Of a stretch of DNA of 63,132 nucleotides, positions 52,607 through 61,189 are shown one piece after another (position 1 is the first letter of the stretch; each line of letters starts with the position of its first letter). The stretch spans positions 1 through 63,132 of the forward strand of contig PHBO01000012.1 of assembly GCA_002840645.1 (NCBI GenBank), given 5' to 3'. The notes under the pieces were generated by a model. That model was not told where the DNA came from, did no database searches, and saw nothing but the letters and a program-made list of their open reading frames with translations. Made by a program: the position numbers and the translations under genes. Origin of the DNA: Candidatus Cloacimonetes bacterium HGW-Cloacimonetes-3. Its GTDB lineage: Bacteria > Cloacimonadota > Cloacimonadia > Cloacimonadales > Cloacimonadaceae.

Positions 52607-53391
52607 TTACTGAGTTTCCGCTTCAATTTCCGTGTATTCAGTCCGAGATAGCTTGCTTTCCAAGTCCTTTCTGATTTTTCCAAACCTCTGTTCATCCTCC
52701 CTTCCACAGTACTCCAAGGCAACTATGATCCACAATAGACCTTTCGCATAGTCTTTCTTGTTAATCGAGTAGAGCTTAGATAGTTCAAATATGGCAGGGA
52801 AATGACCATTGAAAGATGCTTCTCGAAGGTGCATTTCAGCTAAATCATAATTTGGTTCAGAGAGGTTTGAATAAGCTAGGCCCAGATTGAATTGAGCGTC
52901 TTTGCGTCCTTGATCGGCTGCAAGTGTCAAATATTTAATACCCTTATCGATATTGGGCTCAACAATCTTACCCTCAAGGTAGATTATGCCAAGATCATAT
53001 TGAGCGGGGTCTAATCCATGATCTGCGGATTGTGTAATAAGTCCAGACCTTTGGCAGCATCACGCTCTATGTACAGTCCATCAATGAAAATCTTTGCCAA
53101 GACATACTGAGCCAGAGCCTCTCCTTGGGCTGCTGACAAACTGTACCACTTTATTGCTTCCTCAACATTCCGCTGGGTTCCTTCTCCATTGGCATACGCA
53201 TAGGCTACATTATACTGAGCCTTTCCGTGACCCTGTTCAGCAGCACGGATATACCATTCGAATGCTTCTTTGCTATCCTGTTCTGTTTTGTAACCTTCAT
53301 ATAACATATCTCCGAAGGAGTTTTGGGATTCCGTGTTTCCACTTACAGCATCCCGCAATAACTGATCAAATCTTGAAAGCACAATATGCAC
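52607..53391 (-). pseudogene. Sel1-repeat protein gene with a frameshift
   Basis: The 5' frame (GTG 53391, or 53382) encodes Sel1-like repeats (AFEWYIRAAEQGHGKAQYNVAYAYANGEG, shown here in part) up to a stop near 53011. At about 53039-53041 a one-base shift restores ITQSADHGLDPAQYDLGIIY, which continues without a break through KYLTLAADQGRKDAQFNLG to 52607. The combined product of about 260 residues has six to seven repeats of the A-x-x-x-A-x-x-Y-L-G type. Either a recent mutation or a base-call error explains it. Sel1 proteins serve as adaptor scaffolds. Confidence 0.8.
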
Positions 53392-53422
53392 CCTTTTTTA
53401 AGTCCTAGGTTTTATACTATAT

Positions 53423-54346
53423 TCACCAAAGTGCTGGATCAAAGCTCTTAACACTACCTCTAAATACCATCAGATCTTTTCTGAATCTTTCATGGTCAAA
53501 GCTACCGCTACCCAACCAATTTTGATAGTCTTTGTAGGGTGCTCTTTGCCCATCCCGCAGTTTTAAGAAAGTATCGCTAACTCCAGGTAAAGAGATCTCC
53601 AGTTGCTTGCACACTGCCTCTGTATAATATTGAGCTAATCCTTCAATTATGTATTTGTCATAGTATGAGCACAACAATTCACCCCTGCAGCTATTAATAT
53701 CATAACCTGCCATCGTGTAAGCGTGTGCCAGTTCATGTGTGAGTACAACAAATGCCAGACAACCACTAGAAACACCCAACACATACGAGTAGTAAGCGAT
53801 TACTTGTGCGTAAAGCTCTATTCTGATGTTATCACAATGGTAAAAAGCTCCCAGAAGGTCTTCAACAGTTTTGTTTGATTCTCCAAACCACTTTTCTCTA
53901 AGTATCTTCTCCAAGAATACCGACAAGTCGTCATCGCGTTCTTTAGATTCATTATAAGCACTCCGTATTTTGGACAAGATCTTTTCACTTAAAACTGGGA
54001 TATCATTTTCATCGCATATTCTATCTATATTCAATCTATCCATGATGGGATTTGAAATACCTCTTAGTAGAGCATTCCAAAAATCGAACTCATTGTCTAT
54101 GTCTAGTTTACTCATTAATGTAGCAGTGTCAAACACTATAATATTTTCTGGAATCCCGTGAGACACTTTCGATTTTGGATAAGAATTTGTGGCTGTTTTG
54201 CTTTTCCCTCCACAAGAAAGCTTAAGAGCAGTCAGGTCATGAAGTCTTTCTTGTATAGCACGGCGATAGTTTGTTTTGATTGCTTCCACAGCATCAACTT
54301 CTTTTACAAACTCCAGATTACTGATAACACGAGTGATATTATTCAT
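53423..54346 (-). CDS. Putative zinc metallopeptidase, otherwise unknown
   Basis: This is a 307-residue cytosolic protein. The motif LTHELAHAYT places HExxH at residues 204-208, and a candidate third ligand Glu235 lies in IIEGLAQYYTEA, 27 residues later, as in gluzincin-like enzymes. The N-terminal 200 residues are helical and unassigned. AAAGGAGG precedes the ATG. It lies 18 bases after the nuclease-like gene at 54365, with which it is probably cotranscribed. It may process a partner protein of the island; no substrate is suggested by sequence. Confidence 0.65.
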   Translation of the reverse strand: MNNITRVISNLEFVKEVDAVEAIKTNYRRAIQERLHDLTALKLSCGGKSKTATNSYPKSKVSHGIPENIIVFDTATLMSKLDIDNEFDFWNALLRGISNPIMDRLNIDRICDENDIPVLSEKILSKIRSAYNESKERDDDLSVFLEKILREKWFGESNKTVEDLLGAFYHCDNIRIELYAQVIAYYSYVLGVSSGCLAFVVLTHELAHAYTMAGYDINSCRGELLCSYYDKYIIEGLAQYYTEAVCKQLEISLPGVSDTFLKLRDGQRAPYKDYQNWLGSGSFDHERFRKDLMVFRGSVKSFDPALW

Positions 54347-54364
54347 TTTATTCCTCCTTTTCGG

Positions 54365-55237
54365 TTAACTATGTAAGTCGATGTTCAGTTTTTTGCATAA
54401 GTCGATTGCCCATTGTTGAGGATCTTGACAAAAAGCGGTCAAAGCCCCCTTTTTCTTGTCTGTGTTTTTTTTGTCATTATCATCGAAGTATGCTTCAACA
54501 TAGATATTCAAAATGCCCCTTTTGATCTTGTGCTCTACCTCGGTTAATGGATAAAGAACCTTTCCTTGAGACATGTAAGTTCTTATAGTAGTTGGTGATT
54601 CAGAGGAGCAGAAAACTATATTGATCGGCTTGAGGAAACCATTACTACGCCATAAAGCTATACTTAGTTTCTCATTGTCCATCAGTATCTTATCAAGCAT
54701 TGACTTGGTTTTGCAGTTGAACATATGAAGATACTTGATTTCGATGGCGTACAGAATTTCCTCGGAATGTTTACCTGCTGGATCGCTTTGTCTATCGATA
54801 GCTCTATAAACACTTTTATTAATTATCTGCTCCATAGACAAGTTGATTTTTTGATGTTTATCCAGCATCGCCTGGATAAACTCCGGATTCAGCACTACAA
54901 GGTCGAAATGCCCCCTACTTCTAATACATTTGTTTGATAACGATGTATCTTCTAACTTTCCATCTGGATAACCGCTAATTAGATTTGCTTTTTTGTACCT
55001 GAAATTTGTGGGATACTCTCTATGTATCAATGAAATTCTTCCGTCCCTCATTGTGATTTTCGGGGTATTCCCGCTCATTAGGTCCTTGTGAAGATAGGTT
55101 TGTATATCTGCTTCAGTAAAATACAGTAAGGGCCGCTCTCTAAAACGATTAATACAAGTTTTCAGACTTAGAGCTACAACCTCGTCGATTTGAGTGTGTT
55201 TAGGGGAGAGGAATGGGGATTTTGTGTTTGTAAGCAT
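54365..55237 (-). CDS. Protein with PD-(D/E)XK-like nuclease signature
   Basis: This 290-residue soluble protein contains RGHFDLVVLNPEF (Asp112) and, after a helical insert, ILYAIEIKYL (Glu166, Lys168). The spacing and hydrophobic strands fit the D...ExK catalytic core of restriction-endonuclease-like folds. Further strands NIVFCSSE and GILNIYVEAYF follow. I recognise no named family. TAAGGAG lies before the ATG. It is one of two such proteins in a row here. Confidence 0.6.
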   Translation of the reverse strand: MLTNTKSPFLSPKHTQIDEVVALSLKTCINRFRERPLLYFTEADIQTYLHKDLMSGNTPKITMRDGRISLIHREYPTNFRYKKANLISGYPDGKLEDTSLSNKCIRSRGHFDLVVLNPEFIQAMLDKHQKINLSMEQIINKSVYRAIDRQSDPAGKHSEEILYAIEIKYLHMFNCKTKSMLDKILMDNEKLSIALWRSNGFLKPINIVFCSSESPTTIRTYMSQGKVLYPLTEVEHKIKRGILNIYVEAYFDDNDKKNTDKKKGALTAFCQDPQQWAIDLCKKLNIDLHS

Positions 55238-55247
55238 AGTTTACTCC

Positions 55248-55397
55248 TTATCTTTCTTTCTCTAACGATATGGGGTCTGCATTATCGTTGCTTCTGCAGA
55301 GGGAATCTATCAGCAGTACGATGTCCGCTCTACGATCAATTTTCAGTTTAATAACCACATGATACTCTGCACAAAGCAGCGATTCACGTGTTTCCAT
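55248..55397 (-). CDS. Possible 49-residue small protein
   Basis: An open frame from ATG 55397 encodes METRESLLCAEYHVVIKLKI followed by a helical charged end. It fills the gap between two larger genes and stops 10 bases before the next ATG. No convincing ribosome-binding site precedes it, so it may be chance. Confidence 0.25.
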   Translation of the reverse strand: METRESLLCAEYHVVIKLKIDRRADIVLLIDSLCRSNDNADPISLEKER

Positions 55398-55421
55398 GTT
55401 TTGAAATCTTAGGAGGTTTGG

Positions 55422-56186
55422 CTATGTTTCTAACCGATTTAGTTCATACTCTTGTGAGGAAGAAGTCCAACATTTTTTATCTGATTTAACCTCCAGGAAC
55501 AAATTGTACACTCTCTCATTGATAAATATGTCTTTTATACCCATTTCTTCGTCCTGTTTTAACAGATACTCTTCCCAATCAGAGACTCTTGAAGGGCACT
55601 TCTTTCCTTGATATTGATCGTTTAAAAAGTATATGAATATTAGATGCGGAAGCAAGCCACATCTCTTAAGATAATTATATGTTGCTAAACGGTTTGCTTG
55701 TTGATAGTACTTATTAAGCCAATTGCTTTTGATATTCCCATAGTCATTAACATGAAGGTCTATTGCTGTTTGCTCTAAAATCTCCGCGATTCTTCTACTG
55801 CTTTCAAATCCAGCCTTGCAAGAGGTGATCGGTTCGTCTATATGCGCTTTGGCTTCTACCAAAATCACATGATTATTTGTTTCAGATGAGGGACTATCCC
55901 ATGTATCAATAAAGCCAACTGCATCCCAATGTTGCTGCTTACCCGAAGTCGGCCAGTTCCAGTTATCCTTGATGTTGACGTCTTTAATAAAACTTAGTCT
56001 GGTAAGTTCAGAGTCGTACCAATCAGACTTAGTATTGTTGAATCCAAAGTCCATCCAGTTAATTATCTTACCGCTTCCTTGTACGCCCATAGCGAGTGAA
56101 ACAGCCTTGTTGAAGGAATTCCGGTGTCTCCCCATCCATCTCAGTAAATGGCATTCACTTCCATAACCATATCCAATGTTACCCAT
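55422..56186 (-). CDS. Second PD-(D/E)XK-like protein
   Basis: This is a 254-residue soluble protein. The N-terminus has a distinctive GYGYGSECHLLRWMGRHRNSF segment. The presumed catalytic core is HWDAVGFIDTWD (Asp88, Asp94) followed by HVILVEAKAHIDEP (Glu111, Lys113), the D...ExK pattern of restriction-like nucleases. The C-terminal half is helical with YLKRCGLLPHLIFIYFLND. AAGGAG lies before the ATG. It is probably cotranscribed with the PHP gene upstream (43-base gap). Confidence 0.65.
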   Translation of the reverse strand: MGNIGYGYGSECHLLRWMGRHRNSFNKAVSLAMGVQGSGKIINWMDFGFNNTKSDWYDSELTRLSFIKDVNIKDNWNWPTSGKQQHWDAVGFIDTWDSPSSETNNHVILVEAKAHIDEPITSCKAGFESSRRIAEILEQTAIDLHVNDYGNIKSNWLNKYYQQANRLATYNYLKRCGLLPHLIFIYFLNDQYQGKKCPSRVSDWEEYLLKQDEEMGIKDIFINERVYNLFLEVKSDKKCWTSSSQEYELNRLET

Positions 56187-56229
56187 GAGTTCTCCTTAAT
56201 GCATTATTTTTTTCTATTTATGACGAGAT

Positions 56230-57309
56230 TTATTCATAAATTTCTGGGCTATAGTACGTTCCAATTAGCTTTTCTGCTATATCCAACGCTTCACAGCATA
56301 CATAATCTTCGGCTGAAAAACAAGAAAAGTCTGTTGATTGAAGTATCGCTTCTATAAGTGTTTTGGCGCAAAGGGGAATCATATCGCACAATTCTGCGAT
56401 TTTTCTATCTGGCACTCTAAAAACCTTCAACACTTCACGATATATGCTTTTTGTGTCCCAATTAACATATTCGATTCGAGGCAATACGATATTTTCAACT
56501 GATTCTGTATACAAGTCTAACTCAATGCTGTCCGCAATACTGAGAGTATTAGAGAATAGTTGGGGAGGAAAGCAAAATAGAGATTTCATCTCCTTAGCAG
56601 TTTTAAAAAAGTACTCATTGCAGGCAAATCGTTTTGCATCCAGATGGCCGAAATCAATGCCTTTCCTGATGCAATTCAGTGCGTCGGTTGCTATGGAGTC
56701 TTTACGCTCCATGTAGTGGCAGTCATTGGTTAGGACAACTGGCACTTTGCTGTTGTAAGACATGTTCAGAAGTTTGTTCATGGCAATAGCTTCCCGGGGC
56801 AGACCATGATTCTGGACTTCATAGTAGTAATTATCATTGAAGATGCTTTTGTACCAATCTGATACTACCCTAGCTTCCTTATCTCTATTCTCCAGTAGCA
56901 GAGTGCAAATTTCTCCTACTACACTAAAAGATAGACAGATCAGTCCTGCATCGCACTCTTGCAACTGAGTTTTGCTGATTTTGGGTACTCCTGGATCACG
57001 ATTATGAGCAAGATTAATCAGCCTGGACAGATTATTGAACCCTTCCAGGTTCTTTGCCAGAAGGATAATTGAGAATGCCCTGCCATCTGTTTTATCGTTC
57101 AAGACCTCAATCTCCAATCCAATAATGGGCTGGATTCCAGCATCCCTGCATTTCTTGCTGAAGCGTACTGCTCCGGCAATGCTATTGCGGTCAGTGATCG
57201 CCACTGCAGGCATTTTTTGCTTCTTAGCTTTCTTCACCAAATTATCGATAAAGCAAGTACCGTCCAACCAACTGTATTCACTATGTACGTGTAAATGCAC
57301 AAAACTCAT
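56230..57309 (-). CDS. Stand-alone DnaE-type PHP protein
   Basis: This is a 359-residue protein. Residues 1-270 match the PHP domain of bacterial DNA polymerase III alpha: FVHLHVHSEYSWLDG, PAVAIT, DAGIQPIIGLE, NLSRLINLAH and VVLTNDCHYMERKDS. The usual TDHGN is TDRNSI here, so one metal-ligand His is lost. The polymerase palm (PDxDxDF) is absent. Residues about 285-345 (REVLKVFRVPDRKIAELCDMIP) look like the segment that follows the palm in DnaE, as if the catalytic core had been excised. Polymerase activity is excluded; a phosphoesterase or regulatory role is possible. AGGAGGG overlaps the stop of the AAA gene. Confidence 0.75.
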   Translation of the reverse strand: MSFVHLHVHSEYSWLDGTCFIDNLVKKAKKQKMPAVAITDRNSIAGAVRFSKKCRDAGIQPIIGLEIEVLNDKTDGRAFSIILLAKNLEGFNNLSRLINLAHNRDPGVPKISKTQLQECDAGLICLSFSVVGEICTLLLENRDKEARVVSDWYKSIFNDNYYYEVQNHGLPREAIAMNKLLNMSYNSKVPVVLTNDCHYMERKDSIATDALNCIRKGIDFGHLDAKRFACNEYFFKTAKEMKSLFCFPPQLFSNTLSIADSIELDLYTESVENIVLPRIEYVNWDTKSIYREVLKVFRVPDRKIAELCDMIPLCAKTLIEAILQSTDFSCFSAEDYVCCEALDIAEKLIGTYYSPEIYE

Positions 57310-57317
57310 TTACCCTC

Positions 57318-59150
57318 CTAAAAACCTATACTTTTACTAATGCCATTCGACCATGGATGTTCCAGTTCTGCGTATTTGAGCAGATCATCGAGATAGAGCC
57401 GTTTATTTTTGCCGGTTCGACTTACAGCTTCACTGCAGGCATTGTGCACCACCAAAGCGATCTGTGCGCCACTGAACTGATATCTACGAGCTAACTGGTC
57501 TACTTCAATGTCCAGTGACCCGGGGATCTCTTTTCTAAGGTACATTTTCCATAACTTATACCTGCTTTCTAGGTCAGGCAGACTGAACTTTAACTTGAGA
57601 TCAAATCTGCGAAAGAACGCCTCATCCATATTGGATTCCAGATTTGTGGTCAATATTAGGATGCCAGGGAAGGTCTCTAGTTCTTCCAAGATTATACTTT
57701 GTATGGTGTTCTCGATTGTGCCGCAAGTTGAACTGCTATCAATCCGGTTATGTATTAATTGATCTGCCTCATTGAGTAGAAACATGGGTGGGTTTGCCTC
57801 TCTTGATGCCATCTCACGCATCTCTGTGAATGCTTTCTTGATCTGCTTCTCGGTCTCTCCGTAGTATTTATTCCTAAGTTCTGGCACATTAAGCATGACA
57901 AGTTCTCTTTGTAATTCGTTAGCTATAGCTCCAGCAGTATAGGTCTTTCCTGTTCCAGGTGCGCCATAAAGCAATATTACCAAGCCTTGCTTTGTCTTGT
58001 CCTTGTCAGTTACAAACCCCCATTTACTAAGCTCATTGCTCTTATCTGTTCGGCATTTGTTGATAATGACTGTGAGGAGTTGCTTGTCCACCTCAGGTAG
58101 GATCAGATTATCGAGTGTTTGCTTGGTCTGACACTTTTCAAAAAAGGGACTCAGCCCTTTGTAGTTTGATTTTACTGCAGTTTTGGCTCTACAGCCAAGC
58201 AGTGCTAGAAAATCATCAGAAATGCCTAGTGAGCATACCTGAGCTTTGTGATACTGAGGTTGTTTATTGATAATTCCTTCTGATATAAGCACAGAAGCAT
58301 CGTTCAAATGCTTCAAAAGTAACCATCTTTCCCTGGGATCAGGGGCAAGAGAGAGGATCAAGTCAGGCTCGGTAATGCGGTCATCTCTGTGCAATTGATG
58401 ATACATAGTGAGCAGTATGATGTAAATGTGGTTTTCACTCAACCCGTATCGAAGTGCCAGGGCTTTGATCCCCAAGCTTTTCTTTGCTGAGACTATTCTA
58501 TCTTTGAGTAGGTTCAGGCAGGTTGATAGGATAGGATATTCTAATTGAGAAAACCTGTTGCCAAGCTCAGCAAAGCTATCATAGCACAAATCAAAGATCA
58601 GCCTCAGGTCGTGCAGGAAATCCTGACTATCCTGCCACTCTTCTTTCAAGCATAGTTCAAGATCAGCCATCAAGTCTCTTCCCATAATCCTCAAGGTGAA
58701 TTCCTTGCTGAGAGTGTATTCGGCAGATTGGAGGATCATGGGGTTGAGATAGTAATTTCCGGTGATCTTTTCATCGAAACAAATGATGTTACGCTCCAGC
58801 AGAAATGTTATGTAATCCAAACAATCCGAGACCTTGTAAGTATCTATCTTAGCACTCAGGCAGATGCTTGACCAACTACTCGTGCGACCAGTAAATTCCA
58901 GATGATAATGCCAGAGGTCGGCAATAACTATTACGTCCTGAGCAGAAAGTTTATACTGCTTGAATTGGGAGTGTTTGATCAGTTGGCGTATATGCTTTGT
59001 TAATTCCTTGGGCTTTGCTACCTTATCATTAGTCATACCATTAGGTGCAGATTCATCCTCAGGGTCTTCTAAATTGCAAAACTGATTTGCTGTTTTTAGC
59101 TCGATCAACTTCTGTAAAATCTCTACTGGTTCCATGCCCTCGATTTTCAT
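57318..59150 (-). CDS. Large AAA ATPase with unknown N-terminal region
   Basis: This 610-residue protein starts at ATG 59150 (GGAGG upstream; an earlier TTG at 59180 overlaps the preceding gene). The first ~340 residues are helical and unassigned. The AAA module begins near 370. Walker A GAPGTGKT is at 396-403, and Walker B is FLLNEADQL, with Asn in the place of the first Asp as in several bacterial AAA groups. LILTTNLESNMDEAFFRRFD is sensor 1/arginine-finger region and YQFSGAQIALVVHNA sensor 2. It resembles Cdc48/spastin-like remodelling ATPases. The PHP gene follows with only 8 bases between. Confidence 0.82.
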   Translation of the reverse strand: MKIEGMEPVEILQKLIELKTANQFCNLEDPEDESAPNGMTNDKVAKPKELTKHIRQLIKHSQFKQYKLSAQDVIVIADLWHYHLEFTGRTSSWSSICLSAKIDTYKVSDCLDYITFLLERNIICFDEKITGNYYLNPMILQSAEYTLSKEFTLRIMGRDLMADLELCLKEEWQDSQDFLHDLRLIFDLCYDSFAELGNRFSQLEYPILSTCLNLLKDRIVSAKKSLGIKALALRYGLSENHIYIILLTMYHQLHRDDRITEPDLILSLAPDPRERWLLLKHLNDASVLISEGIINKQPQYHKAQVCSLGISDDFLALLGCRAKTAVKSNYKGLSPFFEKCQTKQTLDNLILPEVDKQLLTVIINKCRTDKSNELSKWGFVTDKDKTKQGLVILLYGAPGTGKTYTAGAIANELQRELVMLNVPELRNKYYGETEKQIKKAFTEMREMASREANPPMFLLNEADQLIHNRIDSSSTCGTIENTIQSIILEELETFPGILILTTNLESNMDEAFFRRFDLKLKFSLPDLESRYKLWKMYLRKEIPGSLDIEVDQLARRYQFSGAQIALVVHNACSEAVSRTGKNKRLYLDDLLKYAELEHPWSNGISKSIGF

Positions 59151-59164
59151 CCTAGCCTCCACCC

Positions 59165-59836
59165 TTACAATGTGTTCCAATAGCTCAGATTGTTTACCTT
59201 GTATAGCTTTTGATATTCTGCCCTTCCACTGATGATCAGATCTGTTATGGACTTGAATATCGTCCTGGTTTTCTCATCTGTAATCTGTTTAGCAAGTTCC
59301 CTTACGTCTTTTGTATTGAAAGGTGCGTAGCGGGATGCTGTTGTGAAGTAATTGGACTTCCGTTTTTCAGGGTCTGCATCTCCCCTTAAAGTACTCACCT
59401 GCATCCGACTGCTATATACCAGATAACCGAAGCACTCCATCACTACTTTAATCATGTAACCTATCATCTGCTTACGTTTCATCAATTGTTCATTTGTATC
59501 TTTTGGATAACGCATTTCAAACTGCTTTCCAAGGCTCTCAGCCGCAGTACGCTCAAGTTCGGTGGCGGTAATCATTTTGATTATGTTCTCTCTTGCGGTT
59601 ATCATGTACCACATACCCATAGCGTCCAGTTGATCCTCATTCTTGGTCAGCATTGAAGATAATCTCGGACTGAAGAGATGTAGTGGTAAAGGATATTCTG
59701 GAGAAAGCACAAAAGGATAACTGCCCGAAGGGTACAAATTCATGGCATTCTCTGAAATGCCGGATATACTGTCAGAAGCATAGGCTTCTGCTACCCGAAG
59801 TAGGACGCTAAGCTTAGTTAAATTTAAATCTACCAT
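59165..59836 (-). CDS. Hypothetical protein upstream of the AAA ATPase
   Basis: This is a 223-residue protein starting at ATG 59836 (AGAGGTA upstream), preferred over ATG 59899. It is mainly helical and soluble, with LDAMGMWYMITARENIIKMI, RKQMIGYMIKVVMECFGYLV and a basic C-terminal half. No known motif is visible. It ends 14 bases before the AAA gene and is likely its operon partner. Confidence 0.65.
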   Translation of the reverse strand: MVDLNLTKLSVLLRVAEAYASDSISGISENAMNLYPSGSYPFVLSPEYPLPLHLFSPRLSSMLTKNEDQLDAMGMWYMITARENIIKMITATELERTAAESLGKQFEMRYPKDTNEQLMKRKQMIGYMIKVVMECFGYLVYSSRMQVSTLRGDADPEKRKSNYFTTASRYAPFNTKDVRELAKQITDEKTRTIFKSITDLIISGRAEYQKLYKVNNLSYWNTL

Positions 59837-59999
59837 AATCAATACCTCTGGGAACATACGTATGAATACACTACATCTTGTCAATGAGAATTTTTCCATT
59901 ATGTGTGCAATTGATGATTGTGCAGGGGCATATAATATTGATAGGAATGCAGATGAGCTTCAACATATTTATTTTAGACGGTTGAACCGACTTGCGAGT

Positions 60000-60512
60000 T
60001 CATGCTTTCAAACATATTAATCTGTAGCACCCAATCCTATTCAAACTCCGGAGTTGACCCAATATACCTTTCTGGACTTTTCTTCCGATTTTGGGCACAT
60101 TTTGGCGTGAAATAACCACATATATGAAGCCTCTCATATCTACCACTTCAATTGATGCCAGCGCCTCCAGATAGATATAGACCCACTGTCTGGATTTACC
60201 GATGTCTTGAGCAATATCTCGGATGGACTTGTATCTGCCTTGTTCCAGGATGTCCAGAAGCTCGTGAGCGTCTGTTAAGCTGAATGTCCAGCCCTTGTAA
60301 TGCTGATAACCGATCCTTGCTTGGTAGCGATTGGCTCGGACATAGATTGGAGGACTATCTTCTATCTGCTTGATCGCCTGGCTTTGGATCAGTTCCGGTA
60401 GTAGACTCTCTATAGCGTTGATGCTCATATTGGTCAACTGGGCTATTACCTCAGCATTAAAGGGTCGATCATACTGGTTGACGAAGTTGAGGATTAGTTC
60501 TTTCTCTGTCAT
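60000..60512 (-). CDS. Winged-helix/HTH DNA-binding protein of the transposition operon
   Basis: This 170-residue protein contains two helix-turn-helix regions. The first is at residues 15-50 (FNAEVIAQLTNMSINAIESLLPEL) and the second at about 95-120 (SIRDIAQDIGKSRQWVYIYLEAL). The C-terminus is basic. The start overlaps the GAGG region at the end of the MuB-type gene, so it is cotranscribed with the transposition genes. It could be a regulator or target-site accessory factor. No specific family is recognised. Confidence 0.7.
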   Translation of the reverse strand: MTEKELILNFVNQYDRPFNAEVIAQLTNMSINAIESLLPELIQSQAIKQIEDSPPIYVRANRYQARIGYQHYKGWTFSLTDAHELLDILEQGRYKSIRDIAQDIGKSRQWVYIYLEALASIEVVDMRGFIYVVISRQNVPKIGRKVQKGILGQLRSLNRIGCYRLICLKA

Positions 60513-60519
60513 GCCATCC

Positions 60520-61180
60520 TCAATTATCCAGATCAGCTTGAGTGATCAGTTCAAGGTTCTTGTAGATACCGATCTCTTCCACTGAGCGGATCAGTTTCAT
60601 GGCTTTTCGGACATTGCCACAAGAGTGGAAGTGGACATATTCGACTATGTTCGGATGGAAATTGATCTCCAGAATCTCACTGCACAGCTGTGCAATATCC
60701 TTCTTAGGCAGGTCTTGGAACTCATAGAAGAAGTTGCATCTATCAAAGTAATACTCATTGATCTGGTTGAGCTTATCCTTGGCATTCTGCATCCCGACCA
60801 GGATCACTATCGCTGAAGGCATAGTCTATCTCATCAACCACGATGATCGTATCAGGGTGGTCTTCCAGTGTCGATAAGCATAGCATAAAGAGGTCATTGG
60901 CTGTTCCGTATGGTATGTACTCTCCCATGCCAAACCTCTTGTATAATGCTAAGAGAAGCTTGGAGGCAAATGCTTTGGGCGTGGTAGTGGCTTCAAGTCT
61001 GAGATAGACATAACCTTTACTGAAGGCGATCCTACTGGCATAAGTGGTCTTTCCCAGTCCCGGTCTGCCATACAGCAAGCCAAGTCCCACCATCTCCAAT
61101 TTGGGTCGATTTAGAAGGTATTCTATGCATTTATCGGCAGCGACTACGTTCTGAGTCCTGACAAGTTTTCCCTGTTTCAT
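60520..61180 (-). pseudogene. MuB/TniB-type transposition ATPase, broken
   Basis: The first frame (ATG 61180, AGGAGG upstream) encodes LLYGRPGLGKTTYASRIAF (Walker A, residues 36-54) and TIIVVDEIDYAF (Walker B), then goes out of frame and stops at 60773. A second frame resumes at about 60815 with AIVILVGMQNAKDKLNQINE, CNFFYEFQDLP and a C-terminal helical lid. Between Walker B and AIVILVG about 15-20 residues expected in the family are missing. A small frameshifting deletion at about 60810-60822 has therefore inactivated it. MuB-type ATPases select targets and activate the transposase. Confidence 0.8.
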
Positions 61181-61189
61181 TATTACCTC

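Noticed and set aside
55412-55492. Short plus-strand frame behind a perfect AGGAGG at 55412
   Set aside because: It would run about 20 codons inside the 3' end of a convincing minus-strand gene; the match is probably chance.
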